From: Plectrocnemia conspersa
Lineage: Eukaryota > Arthropoda > Insecta > Trichoptera > Polycentropodidae
Direction of reading: 5' to 3'
Assembly: GCA_009617715.1 (NCBI GenBank)
Contig: VTFK01000556.1
Coordinates: forward strand, 1 to 64,000
DNA length: 64,000 nucleotides
Shown: positions 1-13,500 of the stretch, piece after piece
Layout: every line of letters begins with the position of its first letter
How positions within the stretch are numbered: the first letter of the stretch is position 1
Notes under the pieces: generated by a model
The model's database searches: none
The model's input: only the letters and a program-made list of their open reading frames with translations
Told to the model about the DNA's origin: nothing
Made by a program: the position numbers and the translations under genes

Positions 1-1139
1 TTATTTAAATGTGACGTATATAATTATTAACTTAATCTTTTCAATACTGTGATGTGCACCGAGTGTACATATCATTATTACCCGAATATTTATTAATCCT
101 TTCACTTACATATTAAAATTAAATAATTATATCTTAAGTAATTATTGGAAGAAACAAAATTAAATATTCAGTCAAATGCGCGAAATTTGCTTAGCTAATG
201 TTTACTTACAGAGGTTTTAAACTTTATTTTTCTTCCATGTTATCGCATCTTTAACAATAAAGCAATCTATAATGATGGATTCCTGTCAGTACTGAGTATA
301 TGCGAGTTGTTGAATCCCTCTATTTAATTTTTTCACACATATTTGGTAGGTCGCTCAGCAGCAACTCCTGTACACTGTCTTACCCGCGATCGCAATGCAA
401 CGCAAGTTAAGTGCTGCCATTTTTTGCATTACCACCCCAGGGTTTTAATAAAAAACAAATTTTGACATGCTTTAAAATTCAATCAAGTGTAGCATTAAAT
501 CCTCAATCTGGGACATTACCACCTGGACAAATATACAATGGCTCAATTATGCAAGACACATATACCCTAGAATGTTCTCAGTTTTTTACTTTTAACTTTG
601 ATAAATATCTTCAACATAAAACTTTTTAAATTGCTAATGAAATAATTTGTTTATGAAACATCAATGGGATAGATTTTATGCAGATACCTTAACTATAACA
701 TATGTATATATTTTGTATAATTACTTGACAGGTGATTTCTGTGATAAGTAGAACTCGGAATAATTAATATAGTAATATAAAAAGATAACACAATATTGAC
801 CATTATCATTCAATCCGAGCTACTTTTTCTTTAATTGTATTAATGTAACGGTTAATTTTAATTAATGCACATGTTACTAAAAGATTTGAGTCAATTTTAC
901 TTCCTAGACTCGTCAATAATATGTCAAACTCTTTCCAGTCGGCTTAATTATTTTTAATACTTAAAATCTGTGATGTTTATTATTAAGATTATGAATAAGA
1001 AAGTTTAATGAAAGTTATTCTCGTTCATAAATTATATTTTATTGTATTGATTGTTTATGTATATTTTGAAATAAATAAATGTATATAAATCATAATGACT
1101 ATTTTATTACGGTAAACTATAAAAGATTACAAAAGTAAG
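1..1139. other. AT-rich sequence downstream of mRpL32, no gene seen
   Basis: This stretch is AT-rich with only short chance open frames, and none of them resembles a known protein. It lies beyond the 3' end of the minus-strand mRpL32 gene, so its right edge probably includes that gene's 3' UTR. I see no RNA gene and no clear transposon end. Confidence 0.5.
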
Positions 1140-1999
1140 TTACGCTAAATCTGTAGGTTTAACGTCCGTGGACGTCGCAGGTTGTTGCGTGGTCTTTTGT
1201 AGAAGATTTTTGCTGAACCACGGCGGTCTCGATTTCTCCATTTCGACGATCCTCTTTCCTTTCCAGAATTCATCGGGCTGAAAAGTACATCGCATCGTAT
1301 TTAATTCCCATAGAACTCATCGGCAGTTATATAATAAAAATAAATAAAGTCAAGAAACCTTTTGCTCCTTTTCCCCTTCGTATAACACGACAACTTCCGA
1401 TTCTACAGCTTCGTGTCCCAGCACGGCCGTGATCTTTTCCTGCATCGCCATCGTCTCAGTGAACACCTTTTCGTAGCAATGAGCTAAATAGATATTTTTA
1501 ATTAACTTTTGAAAAAAGTAAAATAAATCACAATAGCTTACGGCAGAGCTGTCCGAGTCTAAAATTGTTCCCACAGATGGGGCAAGTTCTGATGTGCTTC
1601 TTGATAGGTATCAATTTGCAGAAACCTTTAGGAATGGTACTGGGACTTCCGAATTTTCGTTTCATTCTCTTTTCGAGGGATCGTCTAGATTTTGGGACGG
1701 CGTATAGGAAAGCATCTTGTAAGATCTCCTTCAGAGAACGACTTTTTTCGGTATTTCCCAAATCGGAAGTCGACGCGCGCCCTTCGGCCACCAGCAAGGC
1801 TAAAATATTAATAAACATATAATAATCGTTTTTTAGGTTATGTACATATAATCAATAATTCGCCGGCAAACAGCGAGAAAAAATACAAAAAAATTATACC
1901 AGGTGGAGGAAATTGTCGTCCGAAGATACCGAGTATAAAACGACGCTCATAATCTAGCAAAGACGTTCTCAAACCCGAAATTAAACTTGACAGCGCCAT
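1140..1999 (-). CDS. mRpL32: mitochondrial ribosomal protein L32 (bL32m)
   Basis: A structural protein of the large mitochondrial ribosomal subunit, encoded in the nucleus. Seen: four coding exons, complement(1900..1999, 1542..1799, 1359..1483, 1140..1277), all with GT-AG borders and matching phases, totalling 621 nt (206 residues plus stop). The N-terminal exon encodes FGRQFPPP. Exon 2 carries the family signature AVPKSRRSLEKRMKRKFG followed by IPIKKHIRTCPICGNNF. The exon 2/3 junction completes LCPHCYEKVFTET, so the two CxxC pairs of the zinc ribbon are intact. Exon 4 holds GKRIVEMEKSRPPWF, matching the conserved C-terminal tail. The start chosen is MALSSLISG at 1999. An in-frame ATG about 20 codons upstream (MTRSNEFYV) could lengthen the targeting region. 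The length suits the family. The gene diverges from the large plus-strand gene that starts near 4.18 kb. Confidence 0.93.
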
Positions 2000-2567
2000 G
2001 GCACTCGCTAGCTTAGACGCGTATGATGTTGTTACATAGAACTCGTTACTTCGAGTCATAGTTAGAATTGAAATTATAAAAAAATCGTATAATATTATTA
2101 TTTGCAAATAATTACCGGAAATTTGTCTAAGGAGCTTATATAATATATAGAATTCATGAAGTTTGCGCATTTTATATTTTTAGCGTTTTCCTCCAAAGTC
2201 TCTATATATTTTTTAATAGTTTTTCATTAACTCCAAGCCATTATCAGTGAATTTTCCAATAATTATGTTTCAAGTAATACAAGGGATATATATATATATA
2301 TATAAATATATATAAGACGAAATGTGTATATTGCACATTTAATAGATAAATTATTTTTTTAAATGAAGTGTGATACTTTTTAAAACAATCCCTTGAAAGA
2401 AAGCTTACAAATTTTTCACTAATCTCGCAATAATACGCCGTCGTTTCTTACCTTCCTTCGCGACTTTTACTGTTATGATTCTCAAATACTGATTCTGAAC
2501 TATATTCTCTCAAAATATTAAAAAAAAACCTATATGGAAATAAAATATTGTAGGAGCATAGATTTGC

Positions 2568-2735
2568 TATGGCCAAAACTTTGCGGCACTTGAGCAGCTC
2601 TGGCGTGTCGGTTATTCTTTACACTTGCAATTTTCCGGGCGTTCAGACGCATAAACAATGTAAACAACCATTAAAATTCAATAAAACATTACTACAGCAG
2701 CTCAATCTCTGTCTAATTGCCACCCGTCATCATCC
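2568..2735 (+). repeat. MITE-like repeat, copy 1
   Basis: Begins CTATGGCCAAAACTTTGCGG and ends with TAATTGCCACCCGTC. The same start and end motifs recur at 2994-3117 (plus) and, inverted, at 3386-3578. The ends are not obvious inverted repeats of each other, so the class is uncertain. Confidence 0.5.
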
Positions 2736-2993
2736 CGTTGCAAAAATATTTTTTCAATAAATACATTCTGCATTTATTTTACCAATAAATGCATTCATTT
2801 CTATTTCCAATAAAAAATATCGAAATAGATCTAAATTATTTAAAAAATAGTTTGAAAAGATTATTGAGTCCACCTCGAATTAAAAAATAATAAATTTTTC
2901 AAAGGAATAAACTATTTTATATTTCTCCGGAAACGCTGGTATAGAAGGCCTATTTTTACATTTGTATGTATTGTATTTAATTATGTTTATTAT

Positions 2994-3117
2994 GGCCAAA
3001 GCTTGGCGGCACTCTAATAACGGACTCTCTTCTTTTAGCAACTCTGGCGGGCTTGCACCGTCCATTTAAATAACTGTAAACTGTAGCGGCTTAATCTGTG
3101 TTTAATTACCACCCGTC
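2994..3117 (+). repeat. MITE-like repeat, copy 2
   Basis: Shorter relative of copy 1: TATGGCCAAAGCTTGGCGGC at the left, GCGGCTTAATCTGTG then TTAATTACCACCCGTC at the right. The internal sequence differs from copy 1. Confidence 0.5.
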
Positions 3118-3385
3118 GTTAAACTACCTATCCCAGAATATAAAAATGTTATTTTATTTATTCAGAAGGTAAACATAGATTCGTACCCCATATTAATTTT
3201 AATTAAATTAAGACTTTCGTGACATAACAGGTTATCTTAATGCATGCTTTAAATAGTAAATTAAAAAATATCGCTTTAATGCAGTGGTGGGGAACCTGCG
3301 GCCTTAAGGCTGATGTAGTCTTTTGGCTTCTTTTATGCGGCCTTTTGACTGACACCAGGATTTATTTATTTATTTTTTTAGGGGC

Positions 3386-3578
3386 TGTGATGATGGCGGT
3401 TGGCAATGAGACAGATTGAGCCGCTGCAGTAATATTTATTTAAGGTTACAGTGATTACATTACAAAAATGGGGTGGACGCGCGACGGCACGCGTCCGAAC
3501 CCTTACAAGCTTGCCGGTCGAGAGAGCGAAAACCGTCACAACAATGCTACTTCTGCGCCGACCAGTTTTGGCCATAAC
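3386..3578 (-). repeat. MITE-like repeat, copy 3 (inverted)
   Basis: Inverted relative of the two preceding copies. It carries the complement of the GTTATGGCCAAAAC start at its right end and of the CAGCGGCTCAATCTGTCTCA/TTGCCA end at its left. This copy is more GC-rich inside (GGACGCGCGACGGCACGCG) than the others. Confidence 0.5.
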
Positions 3579-4180
3579 AAATCTATATTGGCCCCCATTG
3601 TTTATTTAATATAAATAAAATTAATATTTAATTTCATAATTGAATATATTTCTTTGAGCAAAAAATTATATGTAAGATTTTGGAAAAAGAGTTTAATCAA
3701 CCCATGATATGTTCGACAGTCGAAATTTACTCATGTTTGCTTTCTTACTTCTCAACAACTTACTGCTGTGAATCTTCATTTTCATACTTAAATGCAAATA
3801 AATACACAATTACGATCACAGATAACTGACACACATTTAGAAGATCAACTGAAACTGCGAACGTCTATGCTTGAACCAAATATTCAAATGCTTTTCAACA
3901 GAAAACAAACACAAATCAACCATTAAATGTTGGTCAATTGTAACGTTAACAAATATTTTTTAATTAAGCATGTACTTTACTATGTATGTTTCTTGTAGAT
4001 ACGTGCTGGATGAATTATCTTGACAGAAAAAAATCCCACTCATCATTAAAATTACTAAGTTTCTGCTAATTTAGTACGATACATATATACTACAAACTGA
4101 AATGGATAATAAATTATCGGTTACTTACCTTTATTTTTAAAATGTTTTTCACATGTGGCAACACCAACTCTCCGATCAAA

Positions 4181-4249
4181 TCAGTTAAGTGTCAACTGCC
4201 GTCGCGTCGGTTGTCTGTCGTACGTTCCGTTCCATTGCAAATTCAAAAA
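4181..4249 (+). promoter_or_regulatory. likely transcription start and 5' UTR exon of the winged-helix/phosphorylase gene
   Basis: TCAGTT at 4181-4186 is a perfect arthropod initiator. GGTTGT at 4209-4214 fits the DPE consensus RGWYVT but lies one base short of the strict +28 spacing. A GC-richer segment follows and ends at an AAATCG|GTAATT donor (4249/4250). The next exon starts after the TTACAG acceptor at 4494 and reaches the ATG at 4515. No TATA box is visible. The promoter call is inference from these motifs. Confidence 0.45.
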
Positions 4250-4514
4250 TCGGTAATTTATCATCAAATCACCGCACAATATCTATTTATTTCACGTATC
4301 CAAAATAATTTAATTAATGATCGTTTCAAATTGTGCAACAACAAAAAAATATATATATTTTATTTTTGCACAATTTCAAAATTTGGTTTTACACAACCTT
4401 GTTCTGTTTTATTTACAAAACGATCAATTAAACTTGCGTTATATATGTTCACATAAGCCGAACTGATATCTAAAGTTGACTTTCAACCGTTACAGGATAT
4501 ATAAAATCGCTAAA

Positions 4515-7500
4515 ATGGAGGCTGGCGTCGAAGCAAACGTCGAAGAGACAATCGTGATGACTCCCAAAAGTCGCACGGCAAACTCTACAGTCCTCGTAGT
4601 GGAACGGCGAAGAGCTCAACCTTCGAACGCTGATGGATCTCGTGTTCACGTGGCCGGCGGTCACCACGCCGGAATAGTCATCAATAAAGATCAGTTAAAA
4701 GGTTCGTTTAAACACTGATAAATATTGACATTGCGAAGAGAAAAGTTATCGTAGTCTACCAAAATAATTAGACTCAACGATAACATTACATTTAACAAAT
4801 TGGCTATCGTGACGGTAATAAAAAGTGATTGTATTTAATGCCTTAGTAATCGAGCAACCGGTCGCAATTTATTTGCGTGCTGAAATAGATAAGGAGTGAT
4901 AAGGTACTATTATGAAATTATATATAATATGTACATGCTTCAAGTGATGTCACTGCATATTATTTTAAAAGAAGTAGTTAAAACCAAATGTAAACATATT
5001 TAAAAATGGTGAAATGTTGTACATTATTTTTATTAATTAATATTAAATTTTAATGTAGGTATTACTACATCTAGCTTTTTAAATTAAACGTGTGAAAAAT
5101 GAGACAAAAGGTTTTCTAAATTTTAAAATTGGAAAGTTTAGGATTTAACTAGTTGGTTTTTAATATTTTTTTTATAAATATATACATATGTATCTAATAT
5201 TTTTATTTTGCTATTTATATTATTTACATTTAAAAAAAATTTAAATTGAATGTTTTAAAATAGAAGTTTATTTAAAAACAATCCGTCTGGCAAAAGCCAC
5301 CAGAACTATGTACATTTATATTTATAATAGTGTGAAAAAATGCTTATTCTTTTCTTGTTTAATTTAATTTTGCAACTGGTCGATTAGTGCCAGACCAACG
5401 CCAAGCTTGCACACTTATGTGAGCAAGTATTTTGGCGCATGAGCAAAACTCGTTTATCACTATACTGACTGATGGTTCTTTTGAATATTGACCGATGGTT
5501 CAGTTGAATTAAAAGGAATTAAACAAACAAAAAATTTACTTGTTTTGATACATATGCTTAAAACAAATATTAATGGTTTTCAATCTGTGGGTCGCATAAG
5601 ATCAAAATTAAAATCATAAAATTTGAAATAAATAATTACAAAAAAAAAACTGAATATTTTGAAACGCAATATAAAATAAAATTTAAAAAAACGCTTATTT
5701 TGAGGATCGATTGACGAAATGCATTGATATTGTTTAGTACTTGTTCGGAGTCACGCCTCAAACCTAATAGTTGCGTAACTTCCATTTGCTGTTCAAACCC
5801 AAACCTAATCTAAAAAAATATAAAAGCGGTATAATGGTTAATTTGTTTATGTTAGGTTTGGGTCTCAACAGCAAATGGACGTTTCGCAACTGTCAAATTT
5901 AAGCATGGTGCTGTGATAATAAACAAGTACTAAAATTTGGTTCAATTAAAATAATTAATAAGTTAATTTTTCGCTACTTTCCTTTTATTTGGGGTCAAGT
6001 TTATTCTAAAATATATTTATTATAATAATTCTATTTATTTAAATACAACTAAAAAATGTCATTTTAAAAGTATATTCATTGTGTTCACTATTTTGATTAG
6101 TGTTCACTCGCTTCCGCTCGTTCGCACCTAACCTATTTCAATTTTAAAATGTAATTACATAAATACATTTTAAAATGTAAATAAGTTAGGTGCGAACGAG
6201 GGGCAGCGAGTGAGCATTGGTCAGAATAGTGAACACTTCATGAATAACTCTGCAAGGAATCTACTTTAAAAATGTCATTTATAATTGTTATTATATGATA
6301 CGTATAATTGCATTATATGATACGTGTTGATACATAGCATAACAATGCATTTCGTTAACTAATCCTCAAAACCAGCATTTCTTTCTTCTATTTTATTTAT
6401 ATTTAGTTTCAAAATATTTATTTACATAAAATATACTTACATTCTTACAAAACTATACACTAATATTATATATAATAAAATTGCACACATAGTATTAAGA
6501 ACTAAAGATAAAACATACTTATTTGAAGTTAAATTGAATTAGTAGAAAATCTTATCTCACATTAGTAGAAAATCTAATCTTCTATTTCCATTATTTGCAA
6601 ATATATTTATCACTTTTGTCAATATTTACATCAATATTTCTGTAGATATTTATTAATGCTAAACTTGATAAGTCTCTCTTGACTCATTTTATTCCTCAAA
6701 TAAGCCTTTTTAAATTTGAGAAACTTCTCTCCGCTGAATGAATAGTAAAGTACAAGTCCTCGTCAAGATTGCTAAATATTTCTTCCCAAGTTGTGGATAC
6801 TTGACAAGAATGGGAGTGAATGGACTGTGTATCATTTGGAAAATTTAACAATTAAATTGCTATCTTAAATTTATAATATTCTTTTTTATGACTTTAAATA
6901 TTTAAGTAGAATAAAACAAATTGTATGATTTTAATTTTGATCTTAGGCAACCCACAGATTGAAAACCACTGATAAAATAATTTGAACATATGCTACTTGG
7001 AATAGCAAATGGACATTTCGTAACTGTTGAATTTGAGCGTGGTGCCATGATAATAAACAAGTACCAAACAAAATCGATACATTTTGTCAACGAATCCTCA
7101 AAACCAGCATTTTTAAAATTTTATTTATGAATTTTAAAAAATTACATTTCTGTGTAAATATTTTCTTAAACTAGAAACAAAACAAATTTGATGATGTTCA
7201 TTTTGGTCTTATGCGACTCACAGATTAAAAACCACAGATAAAATAATGAAATTTCTGTTTTTAATTCCTTTTAATCCACGTCATTCGAGCGTTACGACTT
7301 TCGCTCGTGCGCCAAATTGCTTCAGTGTAAGTGTGCAAACGTGACGTAGGCCTGGCACTAATCGACCAGTACCTTAATTTTTAATAAGCATTTTTTTTTT
7401 AATTTCTATTATAAAACGTTTTTCACCTTTTTTTACTTTTTCCTCTACATTTTTTTCACTAAGCCGCCATTTTGAAACATTATGGTGGAACAGGCTGGCT

Positions 7501-10500
7501 GACTAACTCAGCCGTGATATTTTTTGTTATGTTTCATGTCAATATAAATAATTTTTGTGTCCTTAAAAACTCGAATCTCACATTAATTACAAAAAATAAT
7601 GTTCTTATAAATATATTTTAAATTACTCAGTAATTTTTGAATCAACAATTCAAATTTTTCTGTTTTAAATATTTTTATAATTTAAAACCTAACATACAAT
7701 TTTTTATAGTATATCATAATCACTTATAAAACTTCGATTTATATTATTTCTAGTGTTTTTGTCAAATACCTAACAGCTGAAATCATAAGTATTATAAACA
7801 TTGTGACAAATAGGGATTCCAATCCCGGGCCAAAATTTTGATCCCGGGATTTCGGTATTGCAATTAGTCGATCCCGGGATCCCGGGACCAGTCCCGGGAT
7901 AATTTTCATGTTATTTTATCGATAAAAATAATTTAAAATGAATAATACAATATATTTTTACATCTGTTTTTTATAACGTACAATGTATAAAGTACGTATA
8001 ATTTTAGTCTTGGACTTAAAATAGAAAATAATATAATAAAAATAAAAAAGGGAAGGTCTTATATATTTATTTGAGAAGAACAAAATGAACTTTTAACATA
8101 CTATGTACATTCATAGACACAATTAATTGAAAACATTATTTTGAATAAAACTCACGAAGTAACATCAAAGCATCAAGTGTTTTATCATTTAGCCTTGATC
8201 TGATTTTGGTTCCTAAGCAGCCTGCTGCTGAAAAAGCACGTTCAGATTCACAGCCTTAAAAATTCACAGATGACACGTGCAACTCGCGCAAGTTTGTACA
8301 CGAAATATAACGATGTTGTCAATAATAATTCGATTGTGCTTGATGAATCAACCAATCCGAAAAATTCGGGATTATGTTTTATAATCCCGGGACTCATCGG
8401 GTATTGAAAATCGTTCGGGATCCCGCGATCCCGGGATTCGGGATCCCGGGATTGGAATCCCTAGTGACAAAGCTTGTAGTGCAATGTGCTCGTGTGACAA
8501 TTCTGCTGTTCATGTATGGCATATGTTCATTCATGACTGATGTTAGAGATAAAGCCCCAATATTACCACACCTTGCGAAGTGCTGTTCCAGATCTCGTCA
8601 GTGTTAAACAACGTTAATTGCCGTAATGACATTTGTCAAGCGCCACCTTCTCGTACCAGGTCATCGGGTAGATCTGCTAGTGACCCCGTTCTAGATCACC
8701 ATGACGGTGGTGATCTAACATTTCTAACATGCTATCTCGCGTGTCTTCTATTCGATCCTATCATCATCGTGTGTAACACTGTTCTCGGCTAAATTATTCG
8801 TCAATCGCTCGAAGCAGGCTCAGCGGCGCGTAACCTTTTTATCCGACGATTTTCCCCTTCTCTCTTACCGTATTTTTAGATTTCCCGCGTGTCTGGTGTT
8901 TGTTTACAAACATTGCATGAATTATTGAGGGTGCCAACTTTACGACTTGACACGCGTTGCACAACTTAATGTCACAACATATAGTATACCCAAAATTAAA
9001 AATATAGGGGGTGAAATAATAAAAATCTTATTTTTATACATATCTATGTATAATATATACAAATCTATACCAAAAATATATGTTTAAATATGTATTTTTA
9101 GTGAAAATCTAACAGAATACATTTTCACCAGTCAATATATATGTTTACCAGTAAAAATATAATTTATCTGGCAGGTGCTAGTAAAATTATATGATTTCAA
9201 CTTTTACATATGTAGGTAGTAATATATACATTTACATACTTTTATTTTTTTTTCATGCGATGTAAAAGTGTTAAAGTGAATATGTATTTTTCAGTGAAGT
9301 TATATTTTCACTAGTGAACAGGGTTGCCAGATTTTAAATGAGGTCTCGCGGGACAAAAATAATCAAAATACGCGATTTTTTTACGAAAAAATAATCTGAG
9401 TACTGCTCGCATGTTTTTTTATTATAGATATATTAGATGTCCATTCATTCAAAGTCGAACTGAATGCTTTATTACCAATTTTATGCTGTAATATATATTT
9501 GCGAATTTCACTAAAAAATCCAAGGAATTCGAAACATTTTCTTTAAATATATTGAATGAAGATATAGTAACTATTGTTGTCTTCGTGTTTTTTTGCAATA
9601 TAATAAATTAGCAGGTCAAATTTCGACTTAAGTTGCCGACATTTAAGATTAACCGATTATCCATCAGACTATTTATAAATATTTCGTGTTTTAAACCTTC
9701 CTTACATTCAGGTACTTCTAAAAATACTTGATACGCTGAATAACAATAAAAATAAAGATCATTGTCCCATTTATCTCTTCACTTTCATTCATTACATTGT
9801 CGAAAAAGATACTTTTACTTTAGGCAACTCTTTTTTTTATTCTCCGCTTCTGCTTTCAAGCAATATGGGCATCGTTGTTTTCGTAGTTCTAAGCCATGGA
9901 GATATCGTTTTTAACAAATAAAATGTACGGATTCGAAAGAAAAGAACCTTTTTTCCGGTACTACCGGTATTGCAAAAATCACAACGCCCAACAAGGTAAA
10001 CACAATCAATAACCACAAAGTAAATAGTGAGCCACATACTGAAATTAGTTACTAAAAGCTTACAATCAATATATGTATGTCACTGCACGCGATCTAGATT
10101 GATTTAATTTTAATTATTCATCCGTGAGATTAGGAAAATCTAAGAAAACCTAAGCTGTTATGATCGATTGAAATTATAATTTAATAGTAATCACTAATTA
10201 TGATATTTTAATCACGCTCTAAATTGATTCGAACCCTTAATTAAACGTTAACAAAGCCATCGCAAAAATTTCGACCTTGCTTTTTAATTTGCTTAAATAT
10301 TGCCAAACATATTTATGACTATAGTATAACAGTGCACACCAATTTCGTTATCATTGTTTGTTTCAATATTTCTTGCCTATCTGCATAGATAGACTCGTAG
10401 ACGAAAAACACCACACCCATCCGATCTGGAATTAGCTTTCGGAAACGCGCAGCTGAAATAGAGTCATAGATATATAGCACTATTATAGCGTTTTAAACGA

Positions 10501-13500
10501 ATCTCAATTGGAACTAACGGCGGCGTCGACTACTGGAAACTGTGGAAATGACCTACAGGAAATTACTGTTAAAAATATGTACGAGTATCGACCGGGAGTA
10601 CCCTTATGTGACTTGGTGACGCAGACGTGGTGTCAGTTAAATTTAACACAAATATTTAGTTTTATTTGTACACGAATTCGGCCCTGTTTTTTCTTTCTTC
10701 CTTTCTTCGTTCTGCGCCGACACGGCAATTCCGGAGCGATTAAGGTCAACATTGTTAGTTTGGATTTTTGTAAAATGGACTGTCTGTCTAGTTTATAAAC
10801 AGAATTGGCTTTTAAGTGGAATATCAGACACATTTAAATAAAAGCAATGAAAATGTATATTAGTTTTGATGCAGTGTGGTGATTTTGTTAGCAAATGAAA
10901 AGTCATGTGAATTTGTCGGTGTATATATTTTATTGTATGTACAAGTTAATATGTATTTCAATATATATATACATAATTCAGGTGTCAGTATCGGACGGCG
11001 GTGTCGAATGCGAAACACTAGAAGTCAATCAAAAAGTTCGAATCAGGCGGTCGTTTAAGTGACATATTAATCGCAGGGAGGTTATTTGTGTGTGGGAGTG
11101 TTTGTCCCCCCTTGAATTTGGCCAGAAAATTCATATCTCTCAATGAAATCCAAATATTAAAAAACGCCCCACTCCATGGAAAAAGTTGAAATGATGTCTC
11201 TGATTCTTAAATCAGAAACTCAAATAATCTATAATAAAAAAAAACAGTTGATTTTACCCTAAATCAGTCATTTATGGTTTTTAGGCCCTAGGGGGTGTAA
11301 CTTTGTAGCCATAAATGGACGCCTGAAAGCTGATAACAATTTATTTAGTATTGCATATATCGAAACAAACTATTGTAGAAGTGTATTACTTTTCTCCGAG
11401 CACTGATGGAGAATCTGGCGGAGAAATTATGTCCTCAAGATGGTCCTTTGAGGTCTCTTGTTGCTCGTATGTCAGTTTAAGTCAGTGTTTCTTTGCTGAT
11501 GTCTCCATATCTCTCATATTGTCGATCGTCTCTCGGAGACCGGCCTTTTGTATCGTAGGTGGGGAAGGTCTCCAGCGAATCAAAACCATACAGAGACCAT
11601 TCAATCCATTTTTGCGCTCATATATTCGACCAACGAAATATGTTCACACATTTAAATACTATAAAGAGTATACCCACTAGCACGGCGACGGCACGATTTT
11701 ATTGCTTTTGACGTGGATTTTTTGCCTTCTGAGAAAGGACAATTGTTTTTTGCGATCTCCTATTAGTCAAAATTCTGTTTGAATATACTTGAACCAATAC
11801 TCTAATATCAGAATGATTTTCGAAGGTCAAATAAAGAGTTGAATTTTAACAGTTTTTTTTCTTTCGCCCGATGGCGTATTGTTTGTATAGCCATAATGCA
11901 CAAAAGGGTAGAGATTCTCTGTATTTCGAGGGTAATAACGACGTGTTTCGACACCTTGTTTGTTATTCCTTTATGTCCAATCCGATGCCTCGATTTTATT
12001 GCTTTTGACGCGGATTTTTGGCTTATGAGAATGGATAATTATTTTTTGCGCTCTTATTTGATTTTCACTTATTGTAAATCGTATTATTAACGGTAAATAC
12101 CGGTATTAACCGTTTTTCGCTCGATAATACCGGTATTGAAAATTCCGGTATTGTTATCCCTAGTTATGAAGAAGCATTTTACTTTGATGATCCGTCAGTT
12201 ATTCGCGTCCTCTGTGATATTAGTTTGCATCATTCTTGAATCATAATCTATAACTTTCCATCCCCTAATAGCCAAATAAAACTTCAGAAAAGATTCTACT
12301 GGTTCCTTTATAAGAGGATATTTGATTATTATCCGCTCTTGTATCCCAGCGCCTTTCTTATAGGCGCGATGGAATACGACTCGTTGAGTTCTCTCAGAAA
12401 GATCAATCAAACTATTATCGAAGAATTCCAGTTTTGGGTTCCGAAACGTATTCGATAGTCACGATCACAACCTATTTTCATAACGTTAGAACCAGGGCGT
12501 CTGCACTAGTCGATTCGCCTGTGGCTATCGTAATCCGGCTCCTTAATGCGCTTGTATGGCGCATTGATCTATTTATTATCAGCTACAAGGAGCTGATCCG
12601 GATCGTTTAATTTCAATATTTTATATTGTGTTCTTTCTTACTATGCATTATATTTTTTATGTTCTGTAATATTACTGTGTATTATTTTTTGACAATCGTG
12701 ATTAGGTTACAATAGTCTATTAATATCGTCAATTTTCACTATGCACTACTCCAACAAAAATAATCATTTTATAATATAATCTAAACAAAAACACTGATTT
12801 ATAATTTTAATTTTATTTCAAAATATGTATGATACGTTAAAAATATATATAATAAATGAACACGGATTGGTTCGAATGACTAGGCGTTTAATCAAATGAC
12901 CGCCAAGTTGCAGTTAATAGAAGCCAGGATGACGTGTTTGACTCGGTGAAAGGCGGCCAATCTCCAATCCAGTCTTTTAATGATTTAATGCATGTCTGTA
13001 ATATTAAAAAAATCACAGTAGTTCGTCTCTAATCCGAAGAAAAACGTCGCTAATCTGCGATAGCGTGTCGACCGGACTACAAATCGACCAAACAAAATTG
13101 ATTTTCATACTTCTCCGAGTGTGTATGCACCGACGAACTTGGGACCTTCAATTTGGACCTCGGTCGCGGCGATTAATCCCGCATCGTTATCGGTCAATTT
13201 TGTAACTAGGGTTGTCGAATTTCAATTGCGTCAACAATGGACACTTGACACTCGAGTGGTCTGGGAATGACCACACCATAGAGGGCCGTAATCTTCTTTA
13301 AACCAATATGTTCAGTTTCCGATATGGAAATGTGAAACCACAATCGCAATTCTAATCTTTAATTAGTATATATTTTCCAAAGTTCGAAACTGTCCCTTGT
13401 GTGCCACGGTTTAATGTTAATTTTATAGCGGTATGTTTTTTTTGTTAACGCAGCTTTCTTGAACGACTGGTTGTTCGTATTTTAATCACGAACACCTGTA

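Larger units (their letters stand above)
2000..4140. other. intergenic region, repeat-bearing
   Basis: Separates the divergent mRpL32 and winged-helix genes. It contains a (TA)n run near 2288-2305 and three related MITE-like copies, annotated separately. At about 3284-3356 a GTGGGGAACCTGCGGCC-type stretch looks like an end of a zinc-finger hAT element. The opposite end was not identified. Confidence 0.5.
5339..7391. mobile_element. foldback-type element with long imperfect terminal inverted repeats
   Basis: The left end (AATGCTTATT, then ACTGGTCGATTAGTGCCAG at about 5375, then TTTGGCGCATGAGC, then ATTAAAAGGAATT at 5520) recurs inverted at the right end (AATTCCTTTTAAT near 7260, GCTCGTGCGCCAAATT, CTGGCACTAATCGACCAGT at about 7350, AATAAGCATT near 7390). 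The arms are about 190 nt and imperfect. The interior holds two further hairpins and no transposase. A related element lies at about 53.4-54.78 kb, so this is a non-autonomous family. Confidence 0.7.

Noticed and set aside
1838..2170. full 110-codon minus-strand frame as a separate protein
   Set aside because: Only its middle part is mRpL32 exon 1. The remainder continues into intron sequence past the CCTG|GTATAA donor.
8374..8792. two 70-77-codon plus-strand frames
   Set aside because: The first lies across the GC-rich end of the hAT remnant. The second has no similarity to known proteins.
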